Source: Thermoanaerobaculia bacterium
Lineage (GTDB): Bacteria; Acidobacteriota; Thermoanaerobaculia; Gp7-AA8
Length of the DNA stretch: 64,000 nt
Assembly (NCBI GenBank): GCA_017883235.1
Contig: JADGNY010000001.1
Coordinates: 1-64,000, forward strand
Direction of reading: 5' to 3'
Shown here: piece after piece, positions 1 to 10,063 of the stretch
How positions within the stretch are numbered: position 1 is the first letter of the stretch
Layout of the letters: every line of letters starts with the position of its first letter
Translations under genes and position numbers: made by a program
The notes under the pieces: model-generated
What the model saw: the letters and a program-made list of their open reading frames with translations, nothing else
The model's database searches: none
What the model was told of the DNA's origin: nothing

Positions 1-1
1 G

Positions 2-331
2 ATCAGCGAGACGCCCGAGGAGCGGAAGTTGAGCGACGCGCTGCTGATGCGCGAGGCGCTGGTGACGCTGCTCAGTCCCGCCGATCAGGCGCGCGTGGCG
101 CAGCGGTTCGGATACGACTACCGGCATCAATCGTCGATCATCGCCGGGATCATTCTCGTTTTCGCGTTGATCGGTGTAGCCACCGCGGTGCATCGCGGGG
201 CGGTGATCTCGTACATCGTGGCGAGTACGGTTGCGGCGGAACAGATCTATCGTCTGATCGTTCTCCGCCGCCGCCCGGCCGGCAGCATTCTCGGTATCGC
301 AGCAAGGCCATTCGTCCGAAAGTTCCTGTAA
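2..331 (+). CDS. Hypothetical membrane protein, C-terminal part (5' end outside window)
   Basis: The frame is open from the first bases of the window to a TAA stop, so the true start may lie upstream; a TTG at 29 is the first internal candidate. The visible part is a charged segment followed by one or two hydrophobic stretches (around IIAGIILVFALIGVATAV and a second near VISYIVASTVAAEQ), ending in a basic tail. This suggests a small inner-membrane protein. I recognise no family and assign no function. Confidence 0.5.
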   Translation: MSETPEERKLSDALLMREALVTLLSPADQARVAQRFGYDYRHQSSIIAGIILVFALIGVATAVHRGAVISYIVASTVAAEQIYRLIVLRRRPAGSILGIAARPFVRKFL

Positions 332-358
332 TCGCGCGAGAGGCATGCAACTCGCACC

Positions 359-2362
359 ATGAACGGCGTGGCCGAATTGCAATTCGACGGGCGTCGCCGT
401 GTCATCATCGAGGGCGTAGCTCCATCGGTCGACGGCGGCCGCTTTCCCGCCAAGCGGGCGGTTGGCGACGTCGTCGCGATCGAAGCCGACATCTTCGCCG
501 ATGGCCACGATCTCCTTTCGGCGGTAGTGCTCCATCGCCACGAATCAGAAACGGCGCACTCGGAGACGCGGATGACGGCGCTGGTCAACGACCGCTGGCG
601 CGCCGAGCTGCCGGTCGACCGCCTCGGGTTCTACTACTTCACCTTCGAGGCGTGGGTCGATCACTTCCTGACCTGGCATCGCGATCTGAAGAAGCGCGCC
701 GATGCCGATCTCGACATGCAGTTGCGCATCGGACTGGAGATGATCCGCGCCGCGGCCACGCGGGCGACGGGCCGCGATCGAAAACGGCTCGATCACTACA
801 TCGCCGTGATCGAGGGGGACGATGAGCCGCGGGATAAGGCCGGCGACGTCGCGAACGACGAGCTCCCGCGGCTGATGACGCGCAACAGTGAACGGCCGTT
901 TGCCACCCGCTACGACGGCGAGCTGGCGATCGAGGTCGATCCTCGCCGCGCCGTGTTCAGCAGTTGGTACGAGCTGTTCCCGCGGTCTGCTGCCGCTGAG
1001 GCGGGGAGACACGGGACGTTGCCAGACGTCGAGGCGCAATTGCCGCGCATCGCCAAGATGGGATTCGACGTGCTCTATCTCCCTCCGATCCATCCGATCG
1101 GGACGACCTTCCGCAAGGGGCCCAACAACACGGCCGGCCCACATAATAATGATAGCGAAAGCGACGCCGGCAGTCCGTGGGCCATTGGCGCGAACGAGGG
1201 AGGACACAAGTCCATCCATCCCAGTTTAGGAACGATGGACGATTTCCGGCGGCTCGTCGATACGGCCAGGTCGCGCGGGATCGAGTTGGCCATGGATATC
1301 GCCTTCCAGGCATCTCCCGACCACCCGTATGTGGCCGAGCACGACGAATGGTTTCAGAAACGGCCCGACGGCACGATTCAATACGCGGAGAATCCGCCGA
1401 AAAAGTACCAGGACATTTATCCCTTCCACTTCGAGAGCGAGGCCTGGGCCGATCTCTGGAAAGAGCTCTGCGACATCTTCCGATTCTGGATCGACAAAGG
1501 CGTGCGCATTTTCCGGGTGGACAATCCCCACACCAAGCCGCTTCCGTTCTGGCATTGGGTGATCCGGACGGTCAAGAAACACCATCCGGACGTCATCTTC
1601 TTGGCCGAGGCTTTTACGAGGCCGAAAATCATGTACTGGCTGGCGAAAGCGGGATTCTCTCAGTCGTACACCTACTTCACCTGGCGCAACACGAAATACG
1701 AGCTCACCCAATACTTCGAAGAGATCACGAAGCCACCGGTGAGCGACTTCTTCCGGCCGAACGCATGGCCGAACACGCCGGACATCCTGACCGAGTATCT
1801 CCAATACGGCGGCAGGCCGGCGTTTACAATCCGGCTGATGCTTGCGGCGACGCTGTCTGCGAGCTACGGCATCTACGGACCGGCGTTCGAGCGATTCGCC
1901 GGCGCACCACGAGAGCCGGGCGGCGAGGAGTATCTCGACTCCGAGAAATACGAGATCAGGAACTGGCCGGAGACCGATGACGATCTGACGGAGCTGATCG
2001 CCGTCGTCAATCGCATCCGCCGCGACAATCCCGCGCTGCAACAGAACCAGACGCTGCGGTTCCATGAGACCTCGAATGACGACATCCTCTGCTACAGTAA
2101 GTCCGCGGGGAGCGACGTGGTGCTGACCATCGTCAACGTCGATCCACACAATACACAGGCCGGATATGTCGACCTCGACCTTGCCGCGCTCGACCTCGAC
2201 GCCAACCAACCGTTCCAGGTCCACGAGCTGTTATCGGGCGCGCGGTATACGTGGCATGGTCCGCGGAACTACGTGCAGTTGAATCCGCAGGTCGTGCCGG
2301 CACACATTTTCAGGATCAGGCGGAAGGTGAGGAGTGAAAAAGATTTTGAATATTTTCTTTAG
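359..2362 (+). CDS. glgE: Alpha-1,4-glucan:maltose-1-phosphate maltosyltransferase GlgE
   Basis: This GH13_3 enzyme transfers maltosyl units from alpha-maltose-1-phosphate onto alpha-1,4-glucan, elongating glycogen in the cytoplasm without nucleotide sugars. The 667-residue length is typical. An N-terminal beta domain precedes the (beta/alpha)8 barrel. The nucleophile region RIFRVDNPHTKP puts the catalytic Asp near 388, and LAEAFTRP puts the acid/base Glu near 417. IHPIGTTFRKGPNN and NPPKKYQDIYP are further GlgE hallmarks. It opens a forward cluster; the next gene, a TreS-maltokinase fusion, should supply its donor maltose-1-phosphate. ATG 359 was chosen because upstream sequence belongs to another frame and the N-terminal domain is complete from here. 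Confidence 0.95.
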   Translation: MNGVAELQFDGRRRVIIEGVAPSVDGGRFPAKRAVGDVVAIEADIFADGHDLLSAVVLHRHESETAHSETRMTALVNDRWRAELPVDRLGFYYFTFEAWVDHFLTWHRDLKKRADADLDMQLRIGLEMIRAAATRATGRDRKRLDHYIAVIEGDDEPRDKAGDVANDELPRLMTRNSERPFATRYDGELAIEVDPRRAVFSSWYELFPRSAAAEAGRHGTLPDVEAQLPRIAKMGFDVLYLPPIHPIGTTFRKGPNNTAGPHNNDSESDAGSPWAIGANEGGHKSIHPSLGTMDDFRRLVDTARSRGIELAMDIAFQASPDHPYVAEHDEWFQKRPDGTIQYAENPPKKYQDIYPFHFESEAWADLWKELCDIFRFWIDKGVRIFRVDNPHTKPLPFWHWVIRTVKKHHPDVIFLAEAFTRPKIMYWLAKAGFSQSYTYFTWRNTKYELTQYFEEITKPPVSDFFRPNAWPNTPDILTEYLQYGGRPAFTIRLMLAATLSASYGIYGPAFERFAGAPREPGGEEYLDSEKYEIRNWPETDDDLTELIAVVNRIRRDNPALQQNQTLRFHETSNDDILCYSKSAGSDVVLTIVNVDPHNTQAGYVDLDLAALDLDANQPFQVHELLSGARYTWHGPRNYVQLNPQVVPAHIFRIRRKVRSEKDFEYFL

Positions 2363-2370
2363 CGCATATC

Positions 2371-2497
2371 GGAGCGCTGGCGTCTCGCCGGCTGGCCCGG
2401 GGGCGTCTCGCCCCCGCTGGGGAGGCACCACGCACTTGCTCGTGACCACCGCAGCGGCGAGACGCCGCTGCGCCAGCCGGCGAGACGCCAGCGCTCC
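2371..2497. repeat. Palindromic GAGACGCC-type intergenic repeat
   Basis: The gap between glgE and treS is almost filled by an inverted repeat whose outer arms are GGAGCGCTGGCGTCTCGCCG and its complement near 2478-2497, with inner GGGGGCGTCTCGCCCCC. A close relative lies at 63517-63618, and related GAGACGCC blocks occur at 14679-14710 and 17032-17074. It looks like a REP-type or MITE-like element and would form a strong hairpin in the glgE-treS transcript. Confidence 0.8.
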
Positions 2498-2514
2498 GGC
2501 CGCAAAGAATCACA

Positions 2515-5500
2515 ATGAACACTGACCTTTGGTACAAAGACGGGATCATCTACCAGACGCATGTCCGCGCCTTCTTTGACGCGAACAACGACGGTGTCGG
2601 CGATTTTCAGGGTCTGACGCGCAAACTCGATTATCTCCAGGACCTCGGCGTCAACATCATCTGGCTGCTTCCGTTCTATCCGTCGCCGTTGCGCGATGAC
2701 GGGTACGACATCGCCAATTACACCGCGGTCCATCCGAGCTACGGCACGCTGGCAGATTTCAAGGCCTTTCTCAAAGAGGCGCACCGGCGAGGACTCAAAG
2801 TCATTACCGAGCTGGTGATCAACCATACCAGCGACCAGCACGAGTGGTTTCAGAAGTCGCGGCGCGCCAGGCCGGGATCACCGTGGCGTGATTTCTACGT
2901 CTGGAGTGATACACCGGACAAGTACAAGGACGCCCGGATCATTTTCAAGGATTACGAGACATCGAACTGGACGTGGGATCCTGTCGCCAACGCGTACTAC
3001 TGGCACCGCTTCTTTTCTCATCAGCCCGATCTCAATTTCGACAATCCCGCGGTTCACGCGGCTCTGCTCAAAGCCCTCGACTTCTGGATGGAGATGGGAG
3101 TCGATGCCTTCCGTCTCGATGCCATCCCGTACCTGTTCGAGCGGGAAGGGACTACGTGCGAGAACCTGCCCGAGACGCATGCCTATCTGAAGTCGCTACG
3201 CGCGCACGTTGACGCGAAGTATCCCGGCAGGATGCTGCTCGCAGAGGCCAATCAATGGCCGGAGGATTCCCTCCCCTATTTCGGCAACGGCGACGAATGC
3301 CACATGGCCTTCAATTTCCCGGTCATGCCGCGGATGTACATGGCGCTGGCCCAGGAAGACCGCTTCCCCATCATCGACATCATGGCCCAGACGCCGGCGA
3401 TCCCCGAGAACTGCCAGTGGGCGATGTTTCTCAGGAACCATGATGAGCTGACGCTGGAGATGGTGACGGACGAGGACCGCGATTACATGTGGCGGACCTA
3501 TGCGTCCGACCGCCAGGCGCGCATCAATCTCGGCATCCGGCGCCGGCTCGCGCCGCTCATGCAGAACCACCGGCTCCGCATTCACTTGATGAACGGTCTG
3601 CTTTTCTCATTTCCCGGTACGCCGATCATCTACTACGGCGACGAGATCGGGATGGGCGACAACATTTACCTCGGCGACCGCAACGGCGTCCGGACGCCGA
3701 TGCAATGGAGTCCGGACCGCAACGCCGGCTTTTCCAGGGCGAACCCGCAGCAGCTCTACATGCCGGTGGTCATCGATCCGCAGTACCACTATGAGCAGGT
3801 CAACGTCGAGCAACAGCAGACCAGCCCGTATTCGCTGCTGTGGTGGATGAAGCGCCTCATCGCCCAGCGCAATCGCTATCAGGCATTCGGCCGCGGAACA
3901 ATGGAGTTTCTGTATCCCGAGAACCGCAAGGTGCTGGCGTTTGTACGGCGTTATCGCGACGAAACGATCCTGGTCGTTGCCAACCTGTCGCGGCTCGTAC
4001 AGTGCTTCGACCTCGATCTGTCCGCATTTCAGGGGATGACGCCTGTGGAGCTCTCCGGCGGCACACGATTCCCCGAAATCGGCGACCGGCCGTATTTTCT
4101 CAATCTGGGCCCTTTCGCCTTCTACTGGTTCTCACTCGAGCGTCAGCAAACAAGCGAGACCAGCGCGGAGGTGCCGCTTGTCAGTGCGTCGAATTTCGAG
4201 GAAGTGTTCTCAGAACGCAACCGCGACGATGTCCGCGGCGCTCTGGAAACCTATATCCGGTCGCGCCGCTGGTTCGGCGGCAAGGCACGCACGATCACGT
4301 CGCTGCGAATCATCGATACCGTCGCGCTCCCGGACGATGCAGGCCACCTGGCATTCGTAAAGATCGAATACGCGGATGGCGAACCGGAGAGCTATCTCCT
4401 GCCGCTGGCGATCATGCATGCCAGGCGTGAGCAGGAGACGGCGAAGGTGTCGACGCTGATTGCACGTTTGCGCGACGGCTACCTCTTGTACGAGCCGGTG
4501 TCGGATGCGAAGTTTGCCGCCGCCTTGCTGGAGCTCATCGCGCGGCGCCGGACGCTGAAGGCCGACCAGGGCACCGTCACAGGCACGACGACACGCGTAT
4601 TCAGGGAACTGCGAGGCGAGGCCGTTCTCGCACCTCAGACTCTGAAGACCGAGCAAAGCAACACGGCCATTCTCTATGGCGAGAGCTTCTTCATGAAACT
4701 CCTGCGGCGCTTAGAGCCCGGGATGAACACCGAGATCGAGGTGACGCGCTTCCTCAACGATGAGACGTCGTTTCGCAGCACGCCTCGCCTCGCCGGTGCA
4801 TTGCAATATGAAGCAACCACATCGGCCGAGACGTCGACGCTGGCCATCCTGCAAGGCTACGTGGAGAACTCAGGCGACGCGTGGAACTACACCGTCGACG
4901 CCATCGGACGCTTCTTCGATTCGATCCTTAGCGATTCCGCGGCGACGGAACGGGTCGCTGTAACGTCCTCCGAGTCGTTGCTTGTCATCGCTGGAAAGCC
5001 GTCGCCGGACATTGCGCAACAGACGATCGGTCTCTATCTCGCCGACGCGGAAATCCTCGGCAGGCGTACGGCGCAAATGCACCTGGCCCTTGCCTCGCGC
5101 GACGACATCGCGGCGTTTGCCCCTGAGCCGATCACTCCGCACTATCAACGCTCGATCTACCAGCACATCCGCTCCCAGGCCGTGCGTACGCTTCAATTGC
5201 TGCGCCGCCGCGGAAAAGGGAATCCGGATGCGGAGGAACTGCTGGCGCGCGAAGCGGAGATCCACCAGCATATCCGCCGGATCCTCGATGGCCGCATCAC
5301 CGGCCTTCGCATTCGCACGCACGGCGACTATCACCTCGGCCAGGTGCTGCACACCGGCAACGACTTCCTCATCATCGACTTCGAAGGAGAACCGACGCGG
5401 CCCCTGAGCGAGCGCCGCATCAAGCGCAGCGCCTTGCGCGACGTCGCCGGCATGCTGCGCTCCTTCCACTACGCGCCATATGCCGTGCTGTTTGGTCAAT

Positions 5501-5772
5501 CGCAGCACTCCGTCATCCGCACCGAGGACATGGCCGCGGTCGAAAGCGGCGCGAGATTCTGGTATCGCTGGGTCAGCGCCGCCTTCCTGCGCGCCTATCT
5601 CGCGGAAAGCGCCGGCGCCGCGCATCTTCCACGGACAGCCGAGGAGGTTGAAGTGCTGCTCGATGCCCATCTGCTCGAGAAAGCGTTCTACGAGATCGCG
5701 TACGAGTTGAACAACCGGCCGGACTGGCTCCGCATCCCGCTTCGCGGCGTGCTGGAGCTTCTCGGGCGCTGA
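2515..5772 (+). CDS. treS: Trehalose synthase / maltokinase fusion (TreS-Pep2)
   Basis: This bifunctional 1085-residue protein has an N-terminal GH13 trehalose synthase (residues ~1-545) that interconverts trehalose and maltose, and a C-terminal maltokinase (~560-1085) that phosphorylates maltose to maltose-1-phosphate for GlgE. In the first half, DAFRLDAIPYLFE gives nucleophile Asp ~202, LLAEANQWPED gives Glu ~244 and FLRNHDEL gives Asp ~310. In the second half, THGDYHLGQVL and FLIIDFEGEPTRP are the aminoglycoside-phosphotransferase-like catalytic and metal motifs of maltokinases. TreS and Pep2 are separate proteins in mycobacteria; fused forms are common elsewhere. It sits directly downstream of glgE. 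Confidence 0.95.
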   Translation: MNTDLWYKDGIIYQTHVRAFFDANNDGVGDFQGLTRKLDYLQDLGVNIIWLLPFYPSPLRDDGYDIANYTAVHPSYGTLADFKAFLKEAHRRGLKVITELVINHTSDQHEWFQKSRRARPGSPWRDFYVWSDTPDKYKDARIIFKDYETSNWTWDPVANAYYWHRFFSHQPDLNFDNPAVHAALLKALDFWMEMGVDAFRLDAIPYLFEREGTTCENLPETHAYLKSLRAHVDAKYPGRMLLAEANQWPEDSLPYFGNGDECHMAFNFPVMPRMYMALAQEDRFPIIDIMAQTPAIPENCQWAMFLRNHDELTLEMVTDEDRDYMWRTYASDRQARINLGIRRRLAPLMQNHRLRIHLMNGLLFSFPGTPIIYYGDEIGMGDNIYLGDRNGVRTPMQWSPDRNAGFSRANPQQLYMPVVIDPQYHYEQVNVEQQQTSPYSLLWWMKRLIAQRNRYQAFGRGTMEFLYPENRKVLAFVRRYRDETILVVANLSRLVQCFDLDLSAFQGMTPVELSGGTRFPEIGDRPYFLNLGPFAFYWFSLERQQTSETSAEVPLVSASNFEEVFSERNRDDVRGALETYIRSRRWFGGKARTITSLRIIDTVALPDDAGHLAFVKIEYADGEPESYLLPLAIMHARREQETAKVSTLIARLRDGYLLYEPVSDAKFAAALLELIARRRTLKADQGTVTGTTTRVFRELRGEAVLAPQTLKTEQSNTAILYGESFFMKLLRRLEPGMNTEIEVTRFLNDETSFRSTPRLAGALQYEATTSAETSTLAILQGYVENSGDAWNYTVDAIGRFFDSILSDSAATERVAVTSSESLLVIAGKPSPDIAQQTIGLYLADAEILGRRTAQMHLALASRDDIAAFAPEPITPHYQRSIYQHIRSQAVRTLQLLRRRGKGNPDAEELLAREAEIHQHIRRILDGRITGLRIRTHGDYHLGQVLHTGNDFLIIDFEGEPTRPLSERRIKRSALRDVAGMLRSFHYAPYAVLFGQSQHSVIRTEDMAAVESGARFWYRWVSAAFLRAYLAESAGAAHLPRTAEEVEVLLDAHLLEKAFYEIAYELNNRPDWLRIPLRGVLELLGR

Positions 5773-5787
5773 TATTCTCCCCACCCG

Positions 5788-8214
5788 ATGCGCGTTCGCT
5801 TCATTTGCATCCATGGTCACTTCTATCAGCCTCCGCGGGAAAACCCGTGGCTGGAGACGGTGGAGACGCAGGATTCGGCGACGCCATATCACGACTGGAA
5901 CGAGCGCGTCACCGCCGAGTGCTACGGACCGAATGCGTCGTCGCGCATCCTCGATGCCCGCGAGCGGATCGTCAAGATCGTCAACAACTACGCGGCGATC
6001 AGCTTCAACTTCGGCCCGACCCTGCTCTCCTGGCTGGAGCAGCAGCAACCGGAGACCTACGCCGCCATCCTCGATGCCGACCGCGCTAGCGGCGAGCGCT
6101 TCGGCGGCCATGGATCGGCCATCGCGCAGGCGTACAACCACATGATTCTTCCCCTCGCCAACGCGCGCGACCAGCGAACGCAGGTGCGCTGGGGGCTCCG
6201 TGACTTCGAGAAGCGGTTCGGAAGAAAGGCGGAGGCGATGTGGCTGCCGGAGACGGCGGTCGATGTCGCGTCGCTGGAAGCACTCGCCGCCGAGGGGATC
6301 GTCTTCACGATCCTCGAACCGCATCAGGCATTACGGTGGCGGAAGATCGGAGACGACGCCTGGATCGAGCAGGCCGGCGCCATCGACCCTACGATGCCGT
6401 ACCGCTGCAACCTCCCCTCCGGGCGTTCGATCGACCTCTTCTTCTACGACGGGCCGATCTCGCGCGCTGTGGCGTTCGAGCGCCTGCTCGTGCGCGGCGA
6501 GGATTTTGCCCATCGTCTGCTCGGTGCATTCAAGGAAGGGCCACCGCGCCCGCAGCTCGTCAACATCGCCACCGACGGGGAGACGTACGGCCACCACCAT
6601 CGCAAAGGTGACATGGCCTTGGCGTACGCGCTCGACTACATCGATGAGCAAAAACTCTCGCGGATCATGAACTACGGGCAGTTTCTGGCCGAGGTGCCGC
6701 CGACCCACCAGGTCGAAATCGTCGAACGGACGGCCTGGAGCTGCGATCACCGCCTCGGGCGGTGGGAACGCGACTGCGGCTGCAGCACCGGCGGCAACGC
6801 GGGATGGAACCAGCAGTGGCGGACCCCGTTGCGCGCCGCGCTCGATTGGCTTCGTGATGAGTGCATCACCATCTTCGAGAACCACGGCGCGGGCGTGCTG
6901 CACGATCCGTGGGACGCGCGCGACGACTACATCAGCGTCGTCCTCGACCGCTCGGAAGACAACGTCGACCGCTTTCTGGCGCGCCATGTCGTCGACGAGA
7001 GCGGCAACGTCACCGCGCTCGAGCTGCTGGAGATGCAACGCAACGCCATGCTCATGTACACGAGCTGCGGCTGGTTCTTCAACGACATCTCGGGAATCGA
7101 GACGGTGCAGGTGCTGCACTACGCCGGCCGGGTCATCCAGCTCGCGGAGGAGGTTTCGGGGCGCAGCCTGGAGCTGGCGTTCCTGGAGCGCCTCGCCTCC
7201 GCGCACAGCAACCTTCCGCAACACGGCGACGGCAGGCAGATCTACGAGCGCGAGGTCAGGCCGATGCGGATCGACCTGCGCCGCGTGGCCGCGCATTACG
7301 CCGTGGCCTCGCTCTTCGACAACTTTGCGCACGACGACCGCGTCTACTGCTATCGCGTCGGGCAGAACGACTTCGAATCGTTTCGCGCCGGGCGGGCAAA
7401 GATGGCCATCGGATCGATCACGGTCACCTCGCTCATCACCCGCGAGGAGTCCTCCTTCGAGTTCACGGTCATCCACCTCGGCGAAACGGAGCTGACAGGA
7501 GGCGTGCGGCCCGCGGCGAAGCTGGAGTACTACGAGGCCATGAAGCGTGACCTCAGCGAAGACTTACGCGTCAACGGCATCTCATCGGTGATCCGCGTGC
7601 TCGACGAATACTTCGCCGGAGTTCCGCTCCTCTCCATTCGCGCGCTCTTCCGCGACGAGCAACGCCGCATTCTCAACATGCTCTGCGATACGACGCTCAG
7701 CGAGGCGGAAAGCGCGTTCCGGCAACTGCACGAGCGCTACGACCCGTTGATGCGCTTCCACGCCGCGCTCGGCGTTCCGCTGCCGAAGGTGCTGCGGACG
7801 GCCGCGGAGTTCGACGTCAACATGCAGGTGCGGCGTATGGCCGCGGCCGACGACCTTCCGCTCGGCGATCTCGAATCGCGCCTCCGCGAATCGCGCGACG
7901 AACAGGTCGTGCTCGACGAGACGACGCTCATGTCGCTGACCCAGGCCGTCGAGCGCGCCGCCGGCGCCTTTTCGCGCAATCCCGACAATCTGGAACTGCT
8001 GGAGCGGTGGGAGACGCTCGTGGCAATCGTCCGAGGGGCCGGCGTCGGCGTCGATCTGCGCCGGCCCCAGAACGAGTATTACCGTCTCAAGAAAACGGTG
8101 CGTCCCGTGACCGCCGCAAACGCCGGCAATGGATCATCGAGCGCCATTCGCTGGCTGCAGCATTTCGACGCCCTCGGAGAGAAGCTTTCGATCAGCCCGG
8201 AGGCGAGAGGATGA
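5788..8214 (+). CDS. GH57 family glycoside hydrolase with DUF3536 domain
   Basis: This 808-residue cytoplasmic protein starts with a GH57 barrel (residues ~5-320; opening motif IHGHFYQPPRENPW, then MWLPETAVD and NIATDGETYGHHH). The Glu of DGETYGHHH is the expected nucleophile. The following ~450 residues match the DUF3536 region in order and composition (for example AWSCDHRLGRWERDCGC). The specificity of this subfamily is not established to my knowledge; alpha-amylase- or branching-like action on glucan is an inference from the neighbours glgE, treS and malQ. No glgB is visible, so a branching or trimming role is worth considering. The ATG lies 15 bp after the treS stop, consistent with one operon. 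Confidence 0.88.
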   Translation: MRVRFICIHGHFYQPPRENPWLETVETQDSATPYHDWNERVTAECYGPNASSRILDARERIVKIVNNYAAISFNFGPTLLSWLEQQQPETYAAILDADRASGERFGGHGSAIAQAYNHMILPLANARDQRTQVRWGLRDFEKRFGRKAEAMWLPETAVDVASLEALAAEGIVFTILEPHQALRWRKIGDDAWIEQAGAIDPTMPYRCNLPSGRSIDLFFYDGPISRAVAFERLLVRGEDFAHRLLGAFKEGPPRPQLVNIATDGETYGHHHRKGDMALAYALDYIDEQKLSRIMNYGQFLAEVPPTHQVEIVERTAWSCDHRLGRWERDCGCSTGGNAGWNQQWRTPLRAALDWLRDECITIFENHGAGVLHDPWDARDDYISVVLDRSEDNVDRFLARHVVDESGNVTALELLEMQRNAMLMYTSCGWFFNDISGIETVQVLHYAGRVIQLAEEVSGRSLELAFLERLASAHSNLPQHGDGRQIYEREVRPMRIDLRRVAAHYAVASLFDNFAHDDRVYCYRVGQNDFESFRAGRAKMAIGSITVTSLITREESSFEFTVIHLGETELTGGVRPAAKLEYYEAMKRDLSEDLRVNGISSVIRVLDEYFAGVPLLSIRALFRDEQRRILNMLCDTTLSEAESAFRQLHERYDPLMRFHAALGVPLPKVLRTAAEFDVNMQVRRMAAADDLPLGDLESRLRESRDEQVVLDETTLMSLTQAVERAAGAFSRNPDNLELLERWETLVAIVRGAGVGVDLRRPQNEYYRLKKTVRPVTAANAGNGSSSAIRWLQHFDALGEKLSISPEARG

Positions 8215-8227
8215 GAGGCAATGTTAA

Positions 8228-9742
8228 ATGACCCACACCTCCACCCCCCAACCCGAAAACCCCTCACGCTCCTCGGGCGTCCTGCTCCATCCGACCAGTC
8301 TTCCCGGACGATTCGGCATCGGCGACCTCGGCGATGAACTGCTGACGTTCCTTGACTGGGCACAGACGGCAGGACTGCGTATCTGGCAGGTGCTGCCGCT
8401 CAACACGCCGGGCTATGGCAATTCGCCCTACGGATGCCTGTCGTCGTACGCCGGCAACCCGCTGTTGATCTCGCCGGCGCGTTTATTGGAAAGTGGATTG
8501 CTGCCGGCCGGCGCGCTCGATGATTTGCCGGAGTTGCCGGAAGACCACGTTGATTTCGATCGCGTCACGGTACTGAAGCACGATTTGCTGCAGCGCTCGT
8601 TCGAGCACTTCTCCAAACATGCCTCCGACGAACAGCAGCAGGCGCTGGCCGCGTTCGTGCGCGATAACACCTGGCTTGAAGGCTGGGCTCTCTACGCCGC
8701 GCTGAAAGAGCTGCATCATGGCCGGCCATGGACGGCATGGCCGCAAGACCTGGCCACGCGCGAGCCCGACGCCATCGCCGGCGCGCGCCTCGATCTCGCG
8801 GACGAGATCCGTTTCAACGAATACGTTCAGTGGCTCTTCTTCGGACAGTGGGCCGCGGTACGCCAGGCCGCACACGCGCGCGGCATTCGCATCATGGGAG
8901 ACGTGCCAATCTACGTCGCCGGCGACAGCGCCGACGTCTGGATCAATCGCGAGATCTTCCAGCTCGACGAGCACGGCCAGCCGACCGTTGTCGCCGGCGT
9001 ACCACCCGATTACTTCAGCGAAACCGGGCAGCGATGGGGCAATCCGCTTTACCGCTGGGATCTGTTACGCGAGACCAACTATCGCTGGTGGGTATCACGC
9101 GTTCGCGCCGCCCTCCGCTTTGCCGACGTCCTTCGCGTCGATCACTTCCGCGGCTTTTCGGCGTACTGGGAAATCCCGGCCGCCGAGCCGACGGCAATCC
9201 GCGGCCGATGGATGCCGGGCCCCGGCCGCAAGCTCTTCGACGCCATACGCGATGCACTCGGGGAATTGCCCATCGTCGCCGAGGATCTCGGATTCATTAC
9301 CCCGGAAGTGCAGGAGCTGAGGAGGGCCATCGGCGTACCGGGGATGAAGATCCTGCAGTTCGCGTTCTCACATGCGCACAGCGCGCACCTGCCGCATGGC
9401 TACGACCCTAAGACCGTCGTCTACACCGGCACGCACGACAACGATACGGCCCGCGGCTGGTACGAAGAGGCCACCGCGGAAGAGCATGAAACGGTAGAGG
9501 CGTACCTCGGCGTCACCGACGCCGACGACGTGGCCTGGGCTCTGATCCGGGCCGCCTATACCTCGGTAGCCGAAACGGCCATCGTTCCGGTTCAGGACAT
9601 TCTCGACCTCGGCACCGACGCTCGGATGAATATGCCGGGCGCCGAGCACAACAACTGGTCCTGGCGCCACCGCAGCGGCGCGCTCACGGCCGAACATGCG
9701 GAGAGGCTGCGGAGGCTCGCTCAGGTTTCCGGACGGCTTTGA
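8228..9742 (+). CDS. malQ: 4-alpha-glucanotransferase (amylomaltase)
   Basis: This GH77 disproportionating enzyme transfers alpha-1,4-glucan segments between malto-oligosaccharides, releasing glucose. Its 504 residues are the normal short bacterial form. The N-terminal SSGVLLHPTSLPGRFGIGDL is diagnostic. FADVLRVDHFRGF provides nucleophile Asp ~305, PIVAEDLGFIT provides Glu ~352, and GTHDNDT holds the third acidic residue. It is the last gene of the forward glucan cluster, 13 bp after the GH57 gene. It could recycle maltose and maltodextrins for TreS and GlgE. Confidence 0.96.
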   Translation: MTHTSTPQPENPSRSSGVLLHPTSLPGRFGIGDLGDELLTFLDWAQTAGLRIWQVLPLNTPGYGNSPYGCLSSYAGNPLLISPARLLESGLLPAGALDDLPELPEDHVDFDRVTVLKHDLLQRSFEHFSKHASDEQQQALAAFVRDNTWLEGWALYAALKELHHGRPWTAWPQDLATREPDAIAGARLDLADEIRFNEYVQWLFFGQWAAVRQAAHARGIRIMGDVPIYVAGDSADVWINREIFQLDEHGQPTVVAGVPPDYFSETGQRWGNPLYRWDLLRETNYRWWVSRVRAALRFADVLRVDHFRGFSAYWEIPAAEPTAIRGRWMPGPGRKLFDAIRDALGELPIVAEDLGFITPEVQELRRAIGVPGMKILQFAFSHAHSAHLPHGYDPKTVVYTGTHDNDTARGWYEEATAEEHETVEAYLGVTDADDVAWALIRAAYTSVAETAIVPVQDILDLGTDARMNMPGAEHNNWSWRHRSGALTAEHAERLRRLAQVSGRL

Positions 9743-9829
9743 GGCACCGCGGGGAGAGACAAGCGTGCGGCTTGTCGCGTTGTCGGTTGTCGGTGGCTGT
9801 TAGAGTAGTTAGAAGCGTCGAATTATTAC

Positions 9830-10036
9830 CTGTCATCCTGAGCCGCCGGAGCCGCATAGCGCGAAGCGCGGAGCTGGCGAAGGACGGTCGAAGGACCCCC
9901 AAGTTGTATCCCGGCTGGGCGGCGGAATAGTCGACGTTCCCCCGCCCTGTCCGGGTTACAGGCTGGGGGTCCTTCGACCGTCCTGCGCCGCGCAATCGCT
10001 CCGCGATTACGCGGCTCCGGCGGCTCAGGATGACAG
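9830..10036. repeat. ~205-bp MITE-like inverted-repeat element
   Basis: The 321-bp gap between the convergent malQ and Uma2-family genes contains an element bounded by TGTCATCCTGAGCCGCCGGA at the left and its reverse complement at 10016-10035. Nested arms read GAAGGACGGTCGAAGGACCC and its complement. A second full copy lies at 61264-61472 and a degenerate piece at about 42788-42862. No reading frame of note lies inside, so it is a non-autonomous or hairpin-type repeat. Confidence 0.85.
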
Positions 10037-10063
10037 GAGAGGTGCTCAGCGTCGTGCACCGCA